Of a stretch of 64,000 nt of DNA, positions 1 through 8,623 are shown in pieces. This DNA comes from JAICUF01 sp038250675 (lineage in GTDB: Bacteria; Gemmatimonadota; Gemmatimonadetes; Gemmatimonadales; GWC2-71-9), in assembly GCA_038250675.1 (NCBI GenBank), contig JBBSCB010000002.1, positions 133,649 through 197,648 on the forward strand, read 5' to 3'. The notes under the pieces were generated by a model that worked only from the letters and a program-made list of their open reading frames with translations, was not told the origin of the DNA and did no database searches. Each line of letters opens with the position of its first letter. Within the stretch, counting starts at the first letter, position 1. A program made the translations under genes and the position numbers.

Positions 1-429
1 GGCATCATGGCCCAGGCGCTCGCGGACCGGATGGCGGAAGCGTTCGCCGAGCGGCTGCACGAGCGGGTGCGACGGGAGTTCTGGGGCTATGCCGCCGACG
101 AGTCGCTGGACAATGCGGACCTGATCCACGAGCGGTATCAGGGCATCCGGCCCGCACCGGGCTATCCGGCCTGTCCCGATCACACCGAGAAGCGGACGCT
201 GTTCGCGCTGCTGGACGCGCCGGCGCGGGCCGGCATCACGCTCACGGAGAGCTGTGCCATGCTGCCCGGGTCGTCGGTGAGCGGCTACTACTTCTGGCAC
301 CCGGAGTCGCAGTACTTCGGGCTGGGGCGGATCGGACGCGATCAGGTCGAGGACTACGCACGCCGCAAGGGCGTGGACGTGGCCGAAGCGGAACGCTGGC
401 TCGCCCCCAACCTCAACTACGAACGATGA
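1..429 (+). CDS. metH: Methionine synthase MetH, C-terminal AdoMet activation domain (5' truncated by window)
   Basis: The reading frame is open from base 1, so only the last ~142 residues of the gene are visible. They match the reactivation domain of cobalamin-dependent methionine synthase, which binds S-adenosylmethionine to remethylate oxidised cob(II)alamin. The hallmark RPAPGYPACPDHTEK and the SGYYFWHPESQYFG and GRIGRDQVEDYARRKG blocks are all present. The gene ends 13 bp before a homocysteine methyltransferase/MTHFR gene, so the two probably form a methionine-synthesis operon. Whether the missing part holds a full MetH or a split version without the homocysteine domain cannot be seen here. 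Confidence 0.93.
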   Translation, partial: GIMAQALADRMAEAFAERLHERVRREFWGYAADESLDNADLIHERYQGIRPAPGYPACPDHTEKRTLFALLDAPARAGITLTESCAMLPGSSVSGYYFWHPESQYFGLGRIGRDQVEDYARRKGVDVAEAERWLAPNLNYER

Positions 430-442
430 GGCGGGTCGCCTG

Positions 443-2296
443 ATGCGCACGCTGCGTGATCTACTCGAGGACAGCCGGGTCCACGTCGTGGACGGCGCCA
501 TGGGCACGATGCTCTATGCCCGCGGCGTGTTCCTGAATGTCTGCTACGACGAGCTGAACCTGCGCCAGCCGGACCTGGTGCGCGATATCCACCGCGAGTA
601 CGTCCGCGCCGGCGCCGACCTGATCGAGACCAACACCTTCGGCGCCAACCCGGTGAAGCTCGCCACCCACGGCCTGGCCGACGAGACCGAGCGGATCAAT
701 ACCGCCGCCGCGGTGCTCGCGCGGGAAGCCGCCGCGGAGCGGGCCGCCGTCGTCGGCGCGATCGGGCCGCTGGGCGTGCGGCTGGAACCGTTCGGCGCGT
801 TGTCCACGGCGGAAGCGCGGGACGCCTTCAGCCGGCAGGTCCGCGGCCTGCTCGATGGCGGCGTCAGCGGATTCATCCTCGAGACGTTCAGCGACGTCCA
901 CGAGATCGAGGCGGCGGTGCAGGCGGTGCGAGCGCACTGCGATCTGCCGATCATCGCCCAGATGACCGTCGGTACCGACGGGATGACGCATTACGGCACC
1001 GACCCGGACGTGTTCGGGCCCGCACTCGAGGCGATGGGCGTTGACGTCATCGGCGTCAACTGCTCGGTCGGACCGGCCGGCGTGCTGGAAGCGGTCGAGA
1101 AGCTGAGCCGGACCGTGGGCGTGCCGATCTCCGCGCAGCCCAATGCCGGTCTTCCGCGCGAGGTGGGCGACCGGAAGATCTACATGGCGAGCCCCGAATA
1201 CATGGCCAGCTTTGCGCGGCGAATGGTGGAGTCCGGCGCGCGCTTCGTGGGCGGCTGCTGCGGCACGACGCCGGCGCATATCCGGGAGATCGTCGGATTT
1301 GTGCAGAGCGTTTCCCCACGTCACGCGGCCGGCGCCGCCGTGGCCCCGCTGCCGGCGGCCGCGCTCGAGCCGGTCCCGCTCGCCGAACGGTCGCGACTCG
1401 CGGCCCGGCTGGCGCGGGGGGACTTCATCACGACGGTGGAGATCGTGCCGCCCCGCGGCGTGAACCCCGAGCCGATGTACGAGCAGGTCCGGCAGCTCAA
1501 GGCCGCCGGCGTGGACGCGGTCAACGTCCCCGACGGGCCGCGGGCCCAGAGCCGGATGGGTGCCTTGCTCTCCGGCCTCCTGATCCAGCGGGAAGTGGGG
1601 ATGGAAGCGGTGGTCCACTACGCCTGCCGCGACCGCAACCTGCTGGGCATGCTCTCCGACCTGCTCGGTGCGGCGGCAAGCGGGCTCAACAACCTGCTGC
1701 TCATCACCGGCGATCCGCCCAAGATGGGACCGTATCCCGACGCGACGGCGGTGTTCGACATCGACGCGATCGGGCTGACCAACCTGGTGGCGCGGCTCAA
1801 CCGAGGCCTCGATCCGGGCGGGAACCCGCTGGGCGACCGCACCCGGTTTCTCATCGGCGTCGGGGTCAACCCTGCGGCCACCGATCTCGAGCGCGAGCTC
1901 AAGCGATTTGCGTGGAAGGCCGAGGCCGGTGCTGAATACGCGGTGACGCAGCCGGTGTTCGACCTGGACCAGCTCGACCGGTTTCTGGCGCGGGTCGAGC
2001 CCTTCAGGGTGCCGATCGTCGCCGGTATCTGGCCGCTGGTCTCGCTGCGCAACGCCGAGTTTCTGGCCAATGAGGTGCCCGGCATCAGTGTGCCCGATGC
2101 CGTACTCGACCGGATGCGCCGGGCCAGTGCCGTCGGCAAGGACGCGGCGCTGGAGGAAGGCGTGCTGATCGCTCGGGAGATGCTGGCCGCGGTGTCGGAG
2201 CGGGTGCAGGGCGTGCAGGTCTCGGCGCCGCTCGGCCGGGTTCCGGTGGCGCTCGAGGTGCTGGCCGGTGCGCCGGGGCTGGGCAGCGTCCGTTGA
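443..2296 (+). CDS. Bifunctional homocysteine S-methyltransferase / 5,10-methylenetetrahydrofolate reductase (YitJ-like)
   Basis: This 617-residue protein fuses two one-carbon enzymes. Residues ~1-295 are an S-methyltransferase barrel with the zinc cysteines C207 (GVNCSVGP), C272 and C273 (GGCCGTTPAH). These activate the homocysteine thiol. Residues ~315-600 are a MetF-like flavin barrel beginning near VEIVPPRG, with the LITGDPPK segment. It reduces methylene-THF to methyl-THF. The layout matches Bacillus YitJ. The gene follows metH by 13 bp, so the MTHFR half would supply methyl-THF to MetH. Which methyl donor the N-terminal half uses is not evident from the sequence. Confidence 0.93.
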   Translation: MRTLRDLLEDSRVHVVDGAMGTMLYARGVFLNVCYDELNLRQPDLVRDIHREYVRAGADLIETNTFGANPVKLATHGLADETERINTAAAVLAREAAAERAAVVGAIGPLGVRLEPFGALSTAEARDAFSRQVRGLLDGGVSGFILETFSDVHEIEAAVQAVRAHCDLPIIAQMTVGTDGMTHYGTDPDVFGPALEAMGVDVIGVNCSVGPAGVLEAVEKLSRTVGVPISAQPNAGLPREVGDRKIYMASPEYMASFARRMVESGARFVGGCCGTTPAHIREIVGFVQSVSPRHAAGAAVAPLPAAALEPVPLAERSRLAARLARGDFITTVEIVPPRGVNPEPMYEQVRQLKAAGVDAVNVPDGPRAQSRMGALLSGLLIQREVGMEAVVHYACRDRNLLGMLSDLLGAAASGLNNLLLITGDPPKMGPYPDATAVFDIDAIGLTNLVARLNRGLDPGGNPLGDRTRFLIGVGVNPAATDLERELKRFAWKAEAGAEYAVTQPVFDLDQLDRFLARVEPFRVPIVAGIWPLVSLRNAEFLANEVPGISVPDAVLDRMRRASAVGKDAALEEGVLIAREMLAAVSERVQGVQVSAPLGRVPVALEVLAGAPGLGSVR

Positions 2297-2321
2297 AGCG
2301 CCGCCCCGGCCGCGGTATGTT
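2293..2321 (+). promoter_or_regulatory. Probable sigma-70-type promoter of the acyl-CoA dehydrogenase gene
   Basis: TTGAAG at 2293-2298 and TATGTT at 2316-2321 are separated by 17 bp. Each matches the housekeeping consensus at 4 of 6 positions. The -35 overlaps the stop codon of the preceding gene. Transcription would start near 2328, about 40 nt before the ATG at 2367, leaving room for the GCGGAG ribosome site at 2355-2360. Confidence 0.5.
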
Positions 2322-2366
2322 GCCGCGGACGGCCGGCGCCACTCTACCACCACAGCGGAGCCCCTC

Positions 2367-3530
2367 ATGCAGGACGTGACCACTGCGACTCAGGCACTCA
2401 CCGTGATGTCCGAAGAGGAAGCGATGTTTCGGGACGCGGTGCGCGATTTTGCCGAGTCCGAGGTTCGGCCCTATGTGTCGGCCATGGATGAGGCGGCCAA
2501 GTTCAACGCGGACATCATCCCCAAGTTCTTCGAGCTCGGGCTCATGGGCATCGAGGTGCCGGAGCGCTGGGGCGGCGCCGACGGCTCGATCTTCATGGCG
2601 ACGATCGCGATCGAGGAGCTGGCGCGGGTGGATGCGTCGGCCGCCATTTACGTCGATGTCCACAACACGCTGGTCAACAACGCGGTGCTCCGCTGGGGCA
2701 GTGAGGAACAGAAGGCGCGGTACTTCCCCCGGCTCACCAGCGACCTGCTCGGCGCTTTCGCGCTGAGCGAGCCGAACAGCGGGAGCGATGCGTTTGCACT
2801 GGAGACGCGGGCCGAGCGCAAGGACGGCCACTGGGAGCTCACCGGGCGCAAGTTCTGGATCACCAACGGTGGCGAGGCGGGGTTCTTCATCGTCTTTGCC
2901 AACACCGATTTTTCGAAGGGCTACAAGGGAATCACCGGTTTCCTGGTGGAGCGCGACTTCCCCGGATTTGCCGTCGGGAAGAAGGAGAACAAGCTCGGCA
3001 TCCGGGCCTCGAGCACGACCGAGCTGATTCTCGAGCAGTGCCAGGTGCCGGACGCCAACGTGCTGGGCCCGGTGGGCCAGGGCTACAAAATCTCGATCGA
3101 AACGCTCAACGAGGGACGCATCGGCATCGGCGCGCAGATGATCGGCGTGGCCCGCGGCGCACTGGACGCCGCCATCGCCTACCTCAAGGAGCGCCAGCAG
3201 TTCGGCAAGCCGATCGTCGAGTTCCAGGCGGTGCAGTTTCAGCTGGCCCAGCTCGCGACCGACCTCGAGGCGGCGCGCCTCATGGTGTACAACGCCGCGC
3301 GGCTCAAGGATTCGGGCCGGCCGTTTGCGCAGGAGGCGGCGATGGCCAAGCTGTTCAGCTCCCAGATGGCGGACCGGACGACGTCCACCTGCCTGGAACT
3401 CTTTGGCGGGTATGGGTATTCCAAGGAGTATCCGGCGGAGAAGTTCTACCGCGATGCCAAGATCGGGACGATTTACGAGGGGACGAGCAACATGCAACTC
3501 CAGACGATCGCCAAAACGCTGCTGCGTTGA
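2367..3530 (+). CDS. Acyl-CoA dehydrogenase (short-chain/butyryl type)
   Basis: A 387-residue FAD flavoenzyme that oxidises acyl-CoA to trans-2-enoyl-CoA and passes electrons to electron-transfer flavoprotein. The family blocks are present: the FALSEPNSGSDA substrate/FAD loop, KFWITNGG, and the C-terminal IYEGTSNMQLQ, whose E371 is the catalytic base of the short-chain subfamily. Length is normal. The frame is open further upstream, but ATG 2367 is chosen because of the ribosome site at 2355-2360 and because homologues begin just before the helix that starts here at SEEEAMFRDAV. Chain-length preference cannot be assigned. Confidence 0.93.
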   Translation: MQDVTTATQALTVMSEEEAMFRDAVRDFAESEVRPYVSAMDEAAKFNADIIPKFFELGLMGIEVPERWGGADGSIFMATIAIEELARVDASAAIYVDVHNTLVNNAVLRWGSEEQKARYFPRLTSDLLGAFALSEPNSGSDAFALETRAERKDGHWELTGRKFWITNGGEAGFFIVFANTDFSKGYKGITGFLVERDFPGFAVGKKENKLGIRASSTTELILEQCQVPDANVLGPVGQGYKISIETLNEGRIGIGAQMIGVARGALDAAIAYLKERQQFGKPIVEFQAVQFQLAQLATDLEAARLMVYNAARLKDSGRPFAQEAAMAKLFSSQMADRTTSTCLELFGGYGYSKEYPAEKFYRDAKIGTIYEGTSNMQLQTIAKTLLR

Positions 3531-4100
3531 CCCGCAGCGCTCTCGGCACTGTCATCTCACGACGCACGGGCGCCGGCAGTGCCGGCTCCCGTCGCATATC
3601 CGGTCATCGAGGCGGGCTCTTCCTGCTCGGAGCCGACATCCGTATCGCGATCCGGTACGGCGCCACCATCGTCGCGACCGGCGTGCTCACATGATCCGTC
3701 GTGCTGCGATATGCGACGGCCGCCGTGTCACGCATGGGCGCGTCGCAATCTCGCGGAGCGTCGCCGCCGCTACGACGGCGGCCGTTTCCGGCATCGATCG
3801 GATCATGCGTGGCCTCGGTCCGAAGCTCGTATATGCAGTGACTACCCGTCATCCCAGGTCGCACGTTTCAACCGCTCGGTGAGCGCAGTCACGCCGGCGC
3901 CACAACGCGAGGCGTCCATGCGTCACCGCGCGGGTGAGTCGGGCGCCCTACACTGAGGCAAGAGGGCCTGGAACTTGCACCCCGTCGGCGTCGTCCAGAG
4001 GGGTGAGGGAGCGCGCTCGGACTGGGCGCGGGGCTGGCTCACCCGGCTGGAACGCGTCGCAGGATGATGCGTAAGCCCCTCGTTGTATTGAGTTTGTGTA
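3531..4100. other. Gene-free stretch upstream of dacB
   Basis: Between the dehydrogenase stop and the dacB promoter there is no reading frame with family resemblance on either strand, no tRNA-like fold and no clear terminator. The short open frames here are arginine/serine-rich shadows typical of GC-rich noncoding DNA. The only structures noted are an 11-bp inverted repeat (3716-3785) and a short CCGCCG/CGGCGG hairpin near 3763-3780. This is the longest gene-free interval of the window. Confidence 0.6.
3716..3785. repeat. 11-bp perfect inverted repeat with 48-bp spacer
   Basis: ACGGCCGCCGT at 3716-3726 is the exact reverse complement of ACGGCGGCCGT at 3775-3785. It may be a transcript stem or a protein site, or chance in GC-rich sequence. 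No T-run follows, so it is not a simple terminator. Confidence 0.3.
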
Positions 4101-4129
4101 TTGACAGACCGGGTGGGTGATGCAATAGT
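4101..4129 (+). promoter_or_regulatory. Near-consensus sigma-70-type promoter of dacB
   Basis: A perfect TTGACA (4101-4106) is followed after 17 bp by AATAGT (4124-4129), which matches TATAAT at 4 of 6 positions. An extended -10 TG dinucleotide sits at 4121-4122. The start point would be near 4136, giving a leader of about 84 nt to the dacB start. The surrounding 4077-4132 is clearly more AT-rich than its neighbours. Confidence 0.7.
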
Positions 4130-4219
4130 TTGCGGTGGTCTTTCCCGCCGTTCGCTCGCCGGGTCCCAGGTCGCCATAGCCAGCAGATTTTTCCTGTAAC
4201 GGAGCCACATTATTCCGTG

Positions 4220-5776
4220 ATGCCAGGCCGTCCCGCGTTTACGTTCCCCGCGCAGCCGTTCCGCGCTTTCGCCCTCGTCGCGGCCCTCGCCGCCGGCGTG
4301 GCCACCTCGCTGACGGCACAGGACGACCAGTCCTGGCTCGAGTCGCATCTCACGAGCTGGTACCAGGGCGCCTCCCGCAGCGCGCCCGGCACCTGGGGCA
4401 TCGCGGTCGCCGACCAGCAGGGCCGCATGCTCTGGAGCATCCGTCCCGACGAACCGCTCATTCCCGCGTCGACCGTCAAGCTGTTCACGACCGGCTTTGC
4501 CCGAAGCGTCCTGGGCGGCGCGGCGCGCCGGCCCACCCGTGTGGTCGGCATTGGCCACCTGAACACCGCGACCGGTCAGTGGATCGGCCCCTGGGCGCTG
4601 GAACTGAACGGCGACGTCACGCTCGAGCGCGAGGAAGGTGCCGGCCCGACGCTGCTGGATCTGGCGCAGCAACTGGCGCACGCCGGCGTCCGCCGGATCA
4701 CCGGTCCCCTGCAGGTTCGCAGCGAAGACGGGCCGGCCGACGCGGTGTATCCGTCGGTCTGGTCATCGCGGCACCGCGGTCGGCTGTTCGCGCCGCTCGT
4801 CGGGCCGCTGACGCTGCACGAGAACGTGGTCTGGTTCACGGTCCGGCCGGGCGCCAGGGTGGGGCAGCGGGCCCAACTGGTGGAGGAATCGCCCGCTGGC
4901 ATCGGCTCGATCGTGACTGTCACGGCCAAGACGCGCGCGGGACGCCGGACGGCGCTGGCCTTCCGGGCCCGCTCCGACGGCGGCTGGGTGGTAAGCGGCA
5001 CCATCGGCGTGCGGGCCGGTGCGCGGCGGTTTACCACGGTTACGCAGGACCCCAAGGCGGTGCTGGGCGCGGCGTGGGCCTATGCGCTTCGCGAGGTCGG
5101 CATCACCTGGACCCAGGGCGGCTCATCCGCGATGGGGCCCGGCGTGCCGCGGGTGCTGGCGGAGGTCAATTCGCCGACGTTCGACTCGGTGGCGAGCGAG
5201 GTCAACCGGCGCAGCCTCAACCTGGGCGCCGAGCTCCTGCTGCAATGGGCCGCGGGACGCGGGGCCCAGGCCCCGGCCGCACTGGTCCAGCACATCCGGG
5301 ACATCACCGGCGAGCGGGACGGCGTGCATCTGGTTGATGGCAGCGGCCTGTCCAGCCAGGATCGGGTGACGCCATCGGCGTTCGTGGCATATCTGGCCCG
5401 GTTTCCCAACACGCCCGCGGGGCGCAATTTCCCGCTGCTCCTTCCGGCCAACGGGTCAGGCACGCTGCGGCGGCTCAACACCGGCTTCCCCGGTGCCGGC
5501 GTCGTGCGGGCCAAGACGGGGACGCTCAACGACGTCTCCACAGTGGTCGGCTATCTCGGACGGCCCGACGGGGTGCTCCTGGTCTCGCTGATGTACAACG
5601 GGCCACGTCCCTGGAACGCGCGGCAGGCCCAGTGGCAGCTCTTCCGCCTGCTCGGGGCGGACGGCGTCGTGATTCCGGCCGACAACACGCCGGACAACCC
5701 GCTCCAGTTCGGCAGCGAGCCCACCGTCTCGCCCAAGTGGTGGCAGCCCACACTGCCGGCCGACAGCGCGCGCTAA
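4220..5776 (+). CDS. dacB: D-alanyl-D-alanine carboxypeptidase/endopeptidase, PBP4 type (peptidase S13)
   Basis: A 518-residue periplasmic class C penicillin-binding protein that trims or cleaves peptidoglycan cross-links. A signal peptide covers residues ~1-32 (cleavage after SLTAQ). All three active-site motifs are present: S84-T-V-K87 (PASTVKLF), S332-L-N334 and K432-T-G434 (RAKTGTLND). The large insertion between the first two motifs is typical of PBP4. ATG 4220 is chosen because the signal peptide starts there; GTG 4217 directly before it is an alternative. The gene stands alone between its own promoter (4101) and a strong terminator (5813). Confidence 0.93.
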   Translation: MPGRPAFTFPAQPFRAFALVAALAAGVATSLTAQDDQSWLESHLTSWYQGASRSAPGTWGIAVADQQGRMLWSIRPDEPLIPASTVKLFTTGFARSVLGGAARRPTRVVGIGHLNTATGQWIGPWALELNGDVTLEREEGAGPTLLDLAQQLAHAGVRRITGPLQVRSEDGPADAVYPSVWSSRHRGRLFAPLVGPLTLHENVVWFTVRPGARVGQRAQLVEESPAGIGSIVTVTAKTRAGRRTALAFRARSDGGWVVSGTIGVRAGARRFTTVTQDPKAVLGAAWAYALREVGITWTQGGSSAMGPGVPRVLAEVNSPTFDSVASEVNRRSLNLGAELLLQWAAGRGAQAPAALVQHIRDITGERDGVHLVDGSGLSSQDRVTPSAFVAYLARFPNTPAGRNFPLLLPANGSGTLRRLNTGFPGAGVVRAKTGTLNDVSTVVGYLGRPDGVLLVSLMYNGPRPWNARQAQWQLFRLLGADGVVIPADNTPDNPLQFGSEPTVSPKWWQPTLPADSAR

Positions 5777-5812
5777 GCACGCACGCGCCAAGCACGATCG
5801 ACAGCAACGACT

Positions 5813-5848
5813 AAACGGGGGCGCCTATGGCGCCCCCGTTTTCGTTGT
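5813..5848 (+). terminator. Rho-independent terminator of dacB
   Basis: A perfect 13-bp stem (5813-5825 with 5829-5841) closes a TAT loop. Its core is CGGGGGCGCC/GGCGCCCCCG, flanked by an A run and followed by a TTTTCGTTG tract. It lies 37 bp past the dacB stop and may also shield the minus-strand gene 5864-6085. Confidence 0.88.
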
Positions 5849-5863
5849 GTGCCGCCCCGCGTG

Positions 5864-6085
5864 TCAGGTGCGGCGCGCGCCGGCGGCGATGAGTACGATG
5901 CCACCCACCACGGCGATGCCGCTCAGAATCGGCGAAATCGGCACTGAATGCGTGCGTTCGGCGGTGGCCTGAATCGGACCCATGTCCAGCACCTTTTCGT
6001 GCCGGGTGAACGAAAATCCACCCAGCGCGAACCCCACGATCCCCAGGACCAGCAGGACCAATCCCGCCAGGGTTGCAACTTTCAT
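5864..6085 (-). CDS. Small two-TM membrane protein (DUF3185-like)
   Basis: A 73-residue protein with hydrophobic segments at ~4-24 and ~50-69. They flank a polar loop containing KVLDMGPIQATAE. The layout of two helices around a charged TRHEKVLD segment resembles small DUF3185-type envelope proteins; the family assignment is from memory of the pattern and is tentative. It lies 7 bp downstream of another small membrane protein gene (6093-6245), so both are probably co-transcribed. No enzymatic motif is visible. Confidence 0.7.
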   Translation of the reverse strand: MKVATLAGLVLLVLGIVGFALGGFSFTRHEKVLDMGPIQATAERTHSVPISPILSGIAVVGGIVLIAAGARRT

Positions 6086-6092
6086 GGCGCGG

Positions 6093-6245
6093 TCAGGCGA
6101 TCGGTCGCCGGCCCTGGATCACGCGGATCAGGACGACGACGATGGCGAGGACCAGCAGGACGTGGATGAACCCGCCCATGGTGTAGGACGTGACTACGCC
6201 CAGCAGCCATAGAACCAGCAGAATGACGAAGATCGTCCAGAGCAT
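6093..6245 (-). CDS. 50-residue membrane protein, lmo0937-like family
   Basis: The start at 6245 is fixed by a strong AGGAGGG ribosome site 4-5 bases upstream. The protein begins MLWTIFVILLVLWLLGVV, followed by a short YTMGGFIH link and a second hydrophobic segment, and ends in a basic RVIQGRRPIA tail. This two-helix pattern is that of the short lmo0937 family, often linked to envelope stress; the role is unknown. It is divergent from the OPT transporter and is the first gene of a two-gene unit. Confidence 0.78.
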   Translation of the reverse strand: MLWTIFVILLVLWLLGVVTSYTMGGFIHVLLVLAIVVVLIRVIQGRRPIA

Positions 6246-6357
6246 GCGCCCTCCTCGCAAGGAATGTCCAACTCGATGACGGCGGCGGCCGTGTCGACTG
6301 ATGGCCCAAGCTAGCCGCGAACCCGGCGGGGGGCGGTGACAGCCATCACCCGGGTGC

Positions 6358-6386
6358 TGGACGCGGTGACCCCGCAGCCCTAGCTT
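6358..6386 (+). promoter_or_regulatory. Weak promoter candidate for the OPT transporter
   Basis: TGGACG (6358-6363, 4 of 6) and TAGCTT (6381-6386, 3 of 6) are spaced by 17 bp and end 28 bp before the start codon. Geometry is good but consensus match is modest. Confidence 0.3.
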
Positions 6387-6414
6387 CCGACTCCCCCACG
6401 AGCGGACGGACGTG

Positions 6415-8592
6415 ATGGCGAGCAACGCCCTTCCCCAGCCCGACTATCAGCCGTACGTCTCGCCGGGGCAGTCGCCGGCCGAGCTGACGGTGCGTGCGGT
6501 GGTCCTGGGCTCCGTGCTCGGCGTCGTGTTCGCCGCCTCCAGCGTCTATCTCGCACTCAAGATCGGTCTCACGGTCTCGGCCTCGATTCCGATCGCCGTC
6601 CTCGCCGTGGCGGTCTTCCGGACGCTGGGACGCTCGACGATCCTCGAAAACAACATCGTCCAGACGACCGGGTCGGCATCCGACTCCATCGCCGCGGGGG
6701 TGGTGTTCACGCTGCCCGCCATCCTCCTGATGGGCTACGACCTCAGCGTCTCCAAGATCACGGTGATCGCGCTGGTCGGCGGCGTGCTCGGCGTGCTCAT
6801 GATGATTCCGCTGCGCAAGGCGCTCATCGTGAAGGAGCACCACACGCTCCGCTATCCCGAGGGAACCGCCTGCGCGGAAGTGCTGATCGCCGGCGAGCGG
6901 GGCGGACTGCAGGCCAGGCTGTTATTCCAGGCGTTCGGCCTGGCCTTCGCCTACAAGTTTCTCATGGCGGGGCTGCAGGTCTGGAAGGAATATCCCGGGC
7001 GGGTCTCCACGTTCTACAACGGCGCGTCGATCTCGGCCGAGGTCTCCCCCGAGCTGATGGGCGTGGGCTACATCATCGGACCCCGGATCGCCGGCTTCCT
7101 CTTTGCGGGCGGCTGTCTCGCATATCTGGTCCTCATCCCCGCCATCAAGCTCTTCGGCGCCGGACTCACCGCACCGATCTTTGCCGAGACCAAACTCATT
7201 GCCGAGATGAGCCCGGGCGAGGTGCGAGCCAATTTCGTCTTCTACATCGGTGCCGGCGCCGTCGCATCGGCCGGCATCATCGCGCTGCTGCGCTCCCTGC
7301 CCACCATCGCGGGGGCCTTCCGGTCCGGCTTTGCCGACCTGCGATCGAGCTTGGGAGTCGCGGTCACCCGGCTGCGCACCGAGACGGATCTGCCGATCTG
7401 GGTCACACTGGCCGGCTCGCTCGGGCTGGCCCTGCTGCTGGCGGTGCTGCCCCAGGTGGGCGTCAACCTCCTCGGCGCGGTGCTGATCGTCGTGTTCGGC
7501 TTCTTCTTCGTGGTGGTGTCGTCCCGCATCACCGGCGAGATCGGCACGAGCGCCAATCCCATTTCCGGCATGACGATCGCCGCGCTGATCGGCACCACAT
7601 CGATCTTCCTGCTGATCGGCTGGACCGGCGTGGACCACCGGGTCGGCGCCCTGTCGATTGCGGGCGTGATCGCCGTGGCGGCGAGCAACGCCGGCGCCAC
7701 CAGCCAGGACCTCAAGACCGGCTTCCTGGTGGGCGCCACACCCTGGCGCCAGCAGATTGCGATCATCATCGGTGTCGTCACATCCGCCATGGCGATCGGC
7801 TGGACGCTGACGCTGCTCAACGCCACCTACACCAACATCGTCCCCGAGCAGCATCCCGGCGTGGTGCTCCAGGCCTCGGCGCCGGGCGTCGCCAACCGCT
7901 CGGCCACCGCCACCGGCGAGCATCTCACCCATGCCGGACGCGAGTGGGAGGTGGTCCGGGTCAACATCCCGACGGACGGGGTGCAGCCGGGGAAGTATCT
8001 GCTGGATCCGGGCACCAGGGAAATTGCGTATCTGGTGGACCCGGGCATCGGCGGTCGCATCCGCGAGCTCAACGGCAAGCCGATCACCAAGCTCGATTCG
8101 CCCAAGGCCACGATCATGGCGCTGGTCACCAACGGCATCCTGACGCGGAAGCTGCCCTGGGGGCTGGTGCTGATCGGCGTGTTCATCACGTTGTCCATCG
8201 AGCTCATGGGACTGCCGTCGCTTCCGGTGGCCGTGGGCGTCTATCTGCCGATCTCGACCTCATGCGCCATGTTCGCCGGCGGCGCGGTGCGCTGGCTGGT
8301 GGAGCGGCGTTCACGCGGAGGGGAGCGCTCGCTCGCAGAGATTGAGTCGGGGCCCGGTGTGCTGTTTTCCAGCGGGCTGATCGCCGGCGGCTCCATCGCC
8401 GGGATCGCGGTGGCGGCGGCGGCGGCGGCGTTCGTCCGGCAGGCCGAGGTGGCGCAGGTGCCGGCGGCGGATTATCTCGCGCAGGCGGCGGGGCTCTCGC
8501 ACATGCTGGGCGGCTTTGCCACGAGCGATCTGGTGGCGACGGTCATGTTCTGCCTGCTGGGACTGGTGCTCTACCGGGTCGCGAGACGATGA
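6415..8592 (+). CDS. OPT family oligopeptide/metal-chelate transporter
   Basis: A 726-residue polytopic membrane protein, of the length and helix density usual for bacterial OPT proteins, which import short peptides or metal-siderophore complexes with protons. The N-terminal ALKIGLTVSASIPIAVLAV and ENNIVQTTGSA blocks are family hallmarks, as are YPEGTACAEVL and the GGSIAGI-type C-terminal helix. Residues ~490-580 form the extracytoplasmic insert (GKYLLDPG, YLVDPGIGGR) seen in this subfamily. ATG 6415 is preferred over the adjacent GTG 6412. A GCG microsatellite at ~8410-8430 encodes a poly-alanine stretch inside a helix. Confidence 0.9.
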   Translation: MASNALPQPDYQPYVSPGQSPAELTVRAVVLGSVLGVVFAASSVYLALKIGLTVSASIPIAVLAVAVFRTLGRSTILENNIVQTTGSASDSIAAGVVFTLPAILLMGYDLSVSKITVIALVGGVLGVLMMIPLRKALIVKEHHTLRYPEGTACAEVLIAGERGGLQARLLFQAFGLAFAYKFLMAGLQVWKEYPGRVSTFYNGASISAEVSPELMGVGYIIGPRIAGFLFAGGCLAYLVLIPAIKLFGAGLTAPIFAETKLIAEMSPGEVRANFVFYIGAGAVASAGIIALLRSLPTIAGAFRSGFADLRSSLGVAVTRLRTETDLPIWVTLAGSLGLALLLAVLPQVGVNLLGAVLIVVFGFFFVVVSSRITGEIGTSANPISGMTIAALIGTTSIFLLIGWTGVDHRVGALSIAGVIAVAASNAGATSQDLKTGFLVGATPWRQQIAIIIGVVTSAMAIGWTLTLLNATYTNIVPEQHPGVVLQASAPGVANRSATATGEHLTHAGREWEVVRVNIPTDGVQPGKYLLDPGTREIAYLVDPGIGGRIRELNGKPITKLDSPKATIMALVTNGILTRKLPWGLVLIGVFITLSIELMGLPSLPVAVGVYLPISTSCAMFAGGAVRWLVERRSRGGERSLAEIESGPGVLFSSGLIAGGSIAGIAVAAAAAAFVRQAEVAQVPAADYLAQAAGLSHMLGGFATSDLVATVMFCLLGLVLYRVARR

Positions 8593-8623
8593 CGGCCGGC
8601 CGAACGACCGCGGACCGGCGCGG

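Noticed and set aside
461..2383. A 640-codon open frame opposite the methyltransferase/MTHFR gene
   Set aside because: Arg/His/Asp-rich with no recognisable domain; shadow of a clear bifunctional enzyme.
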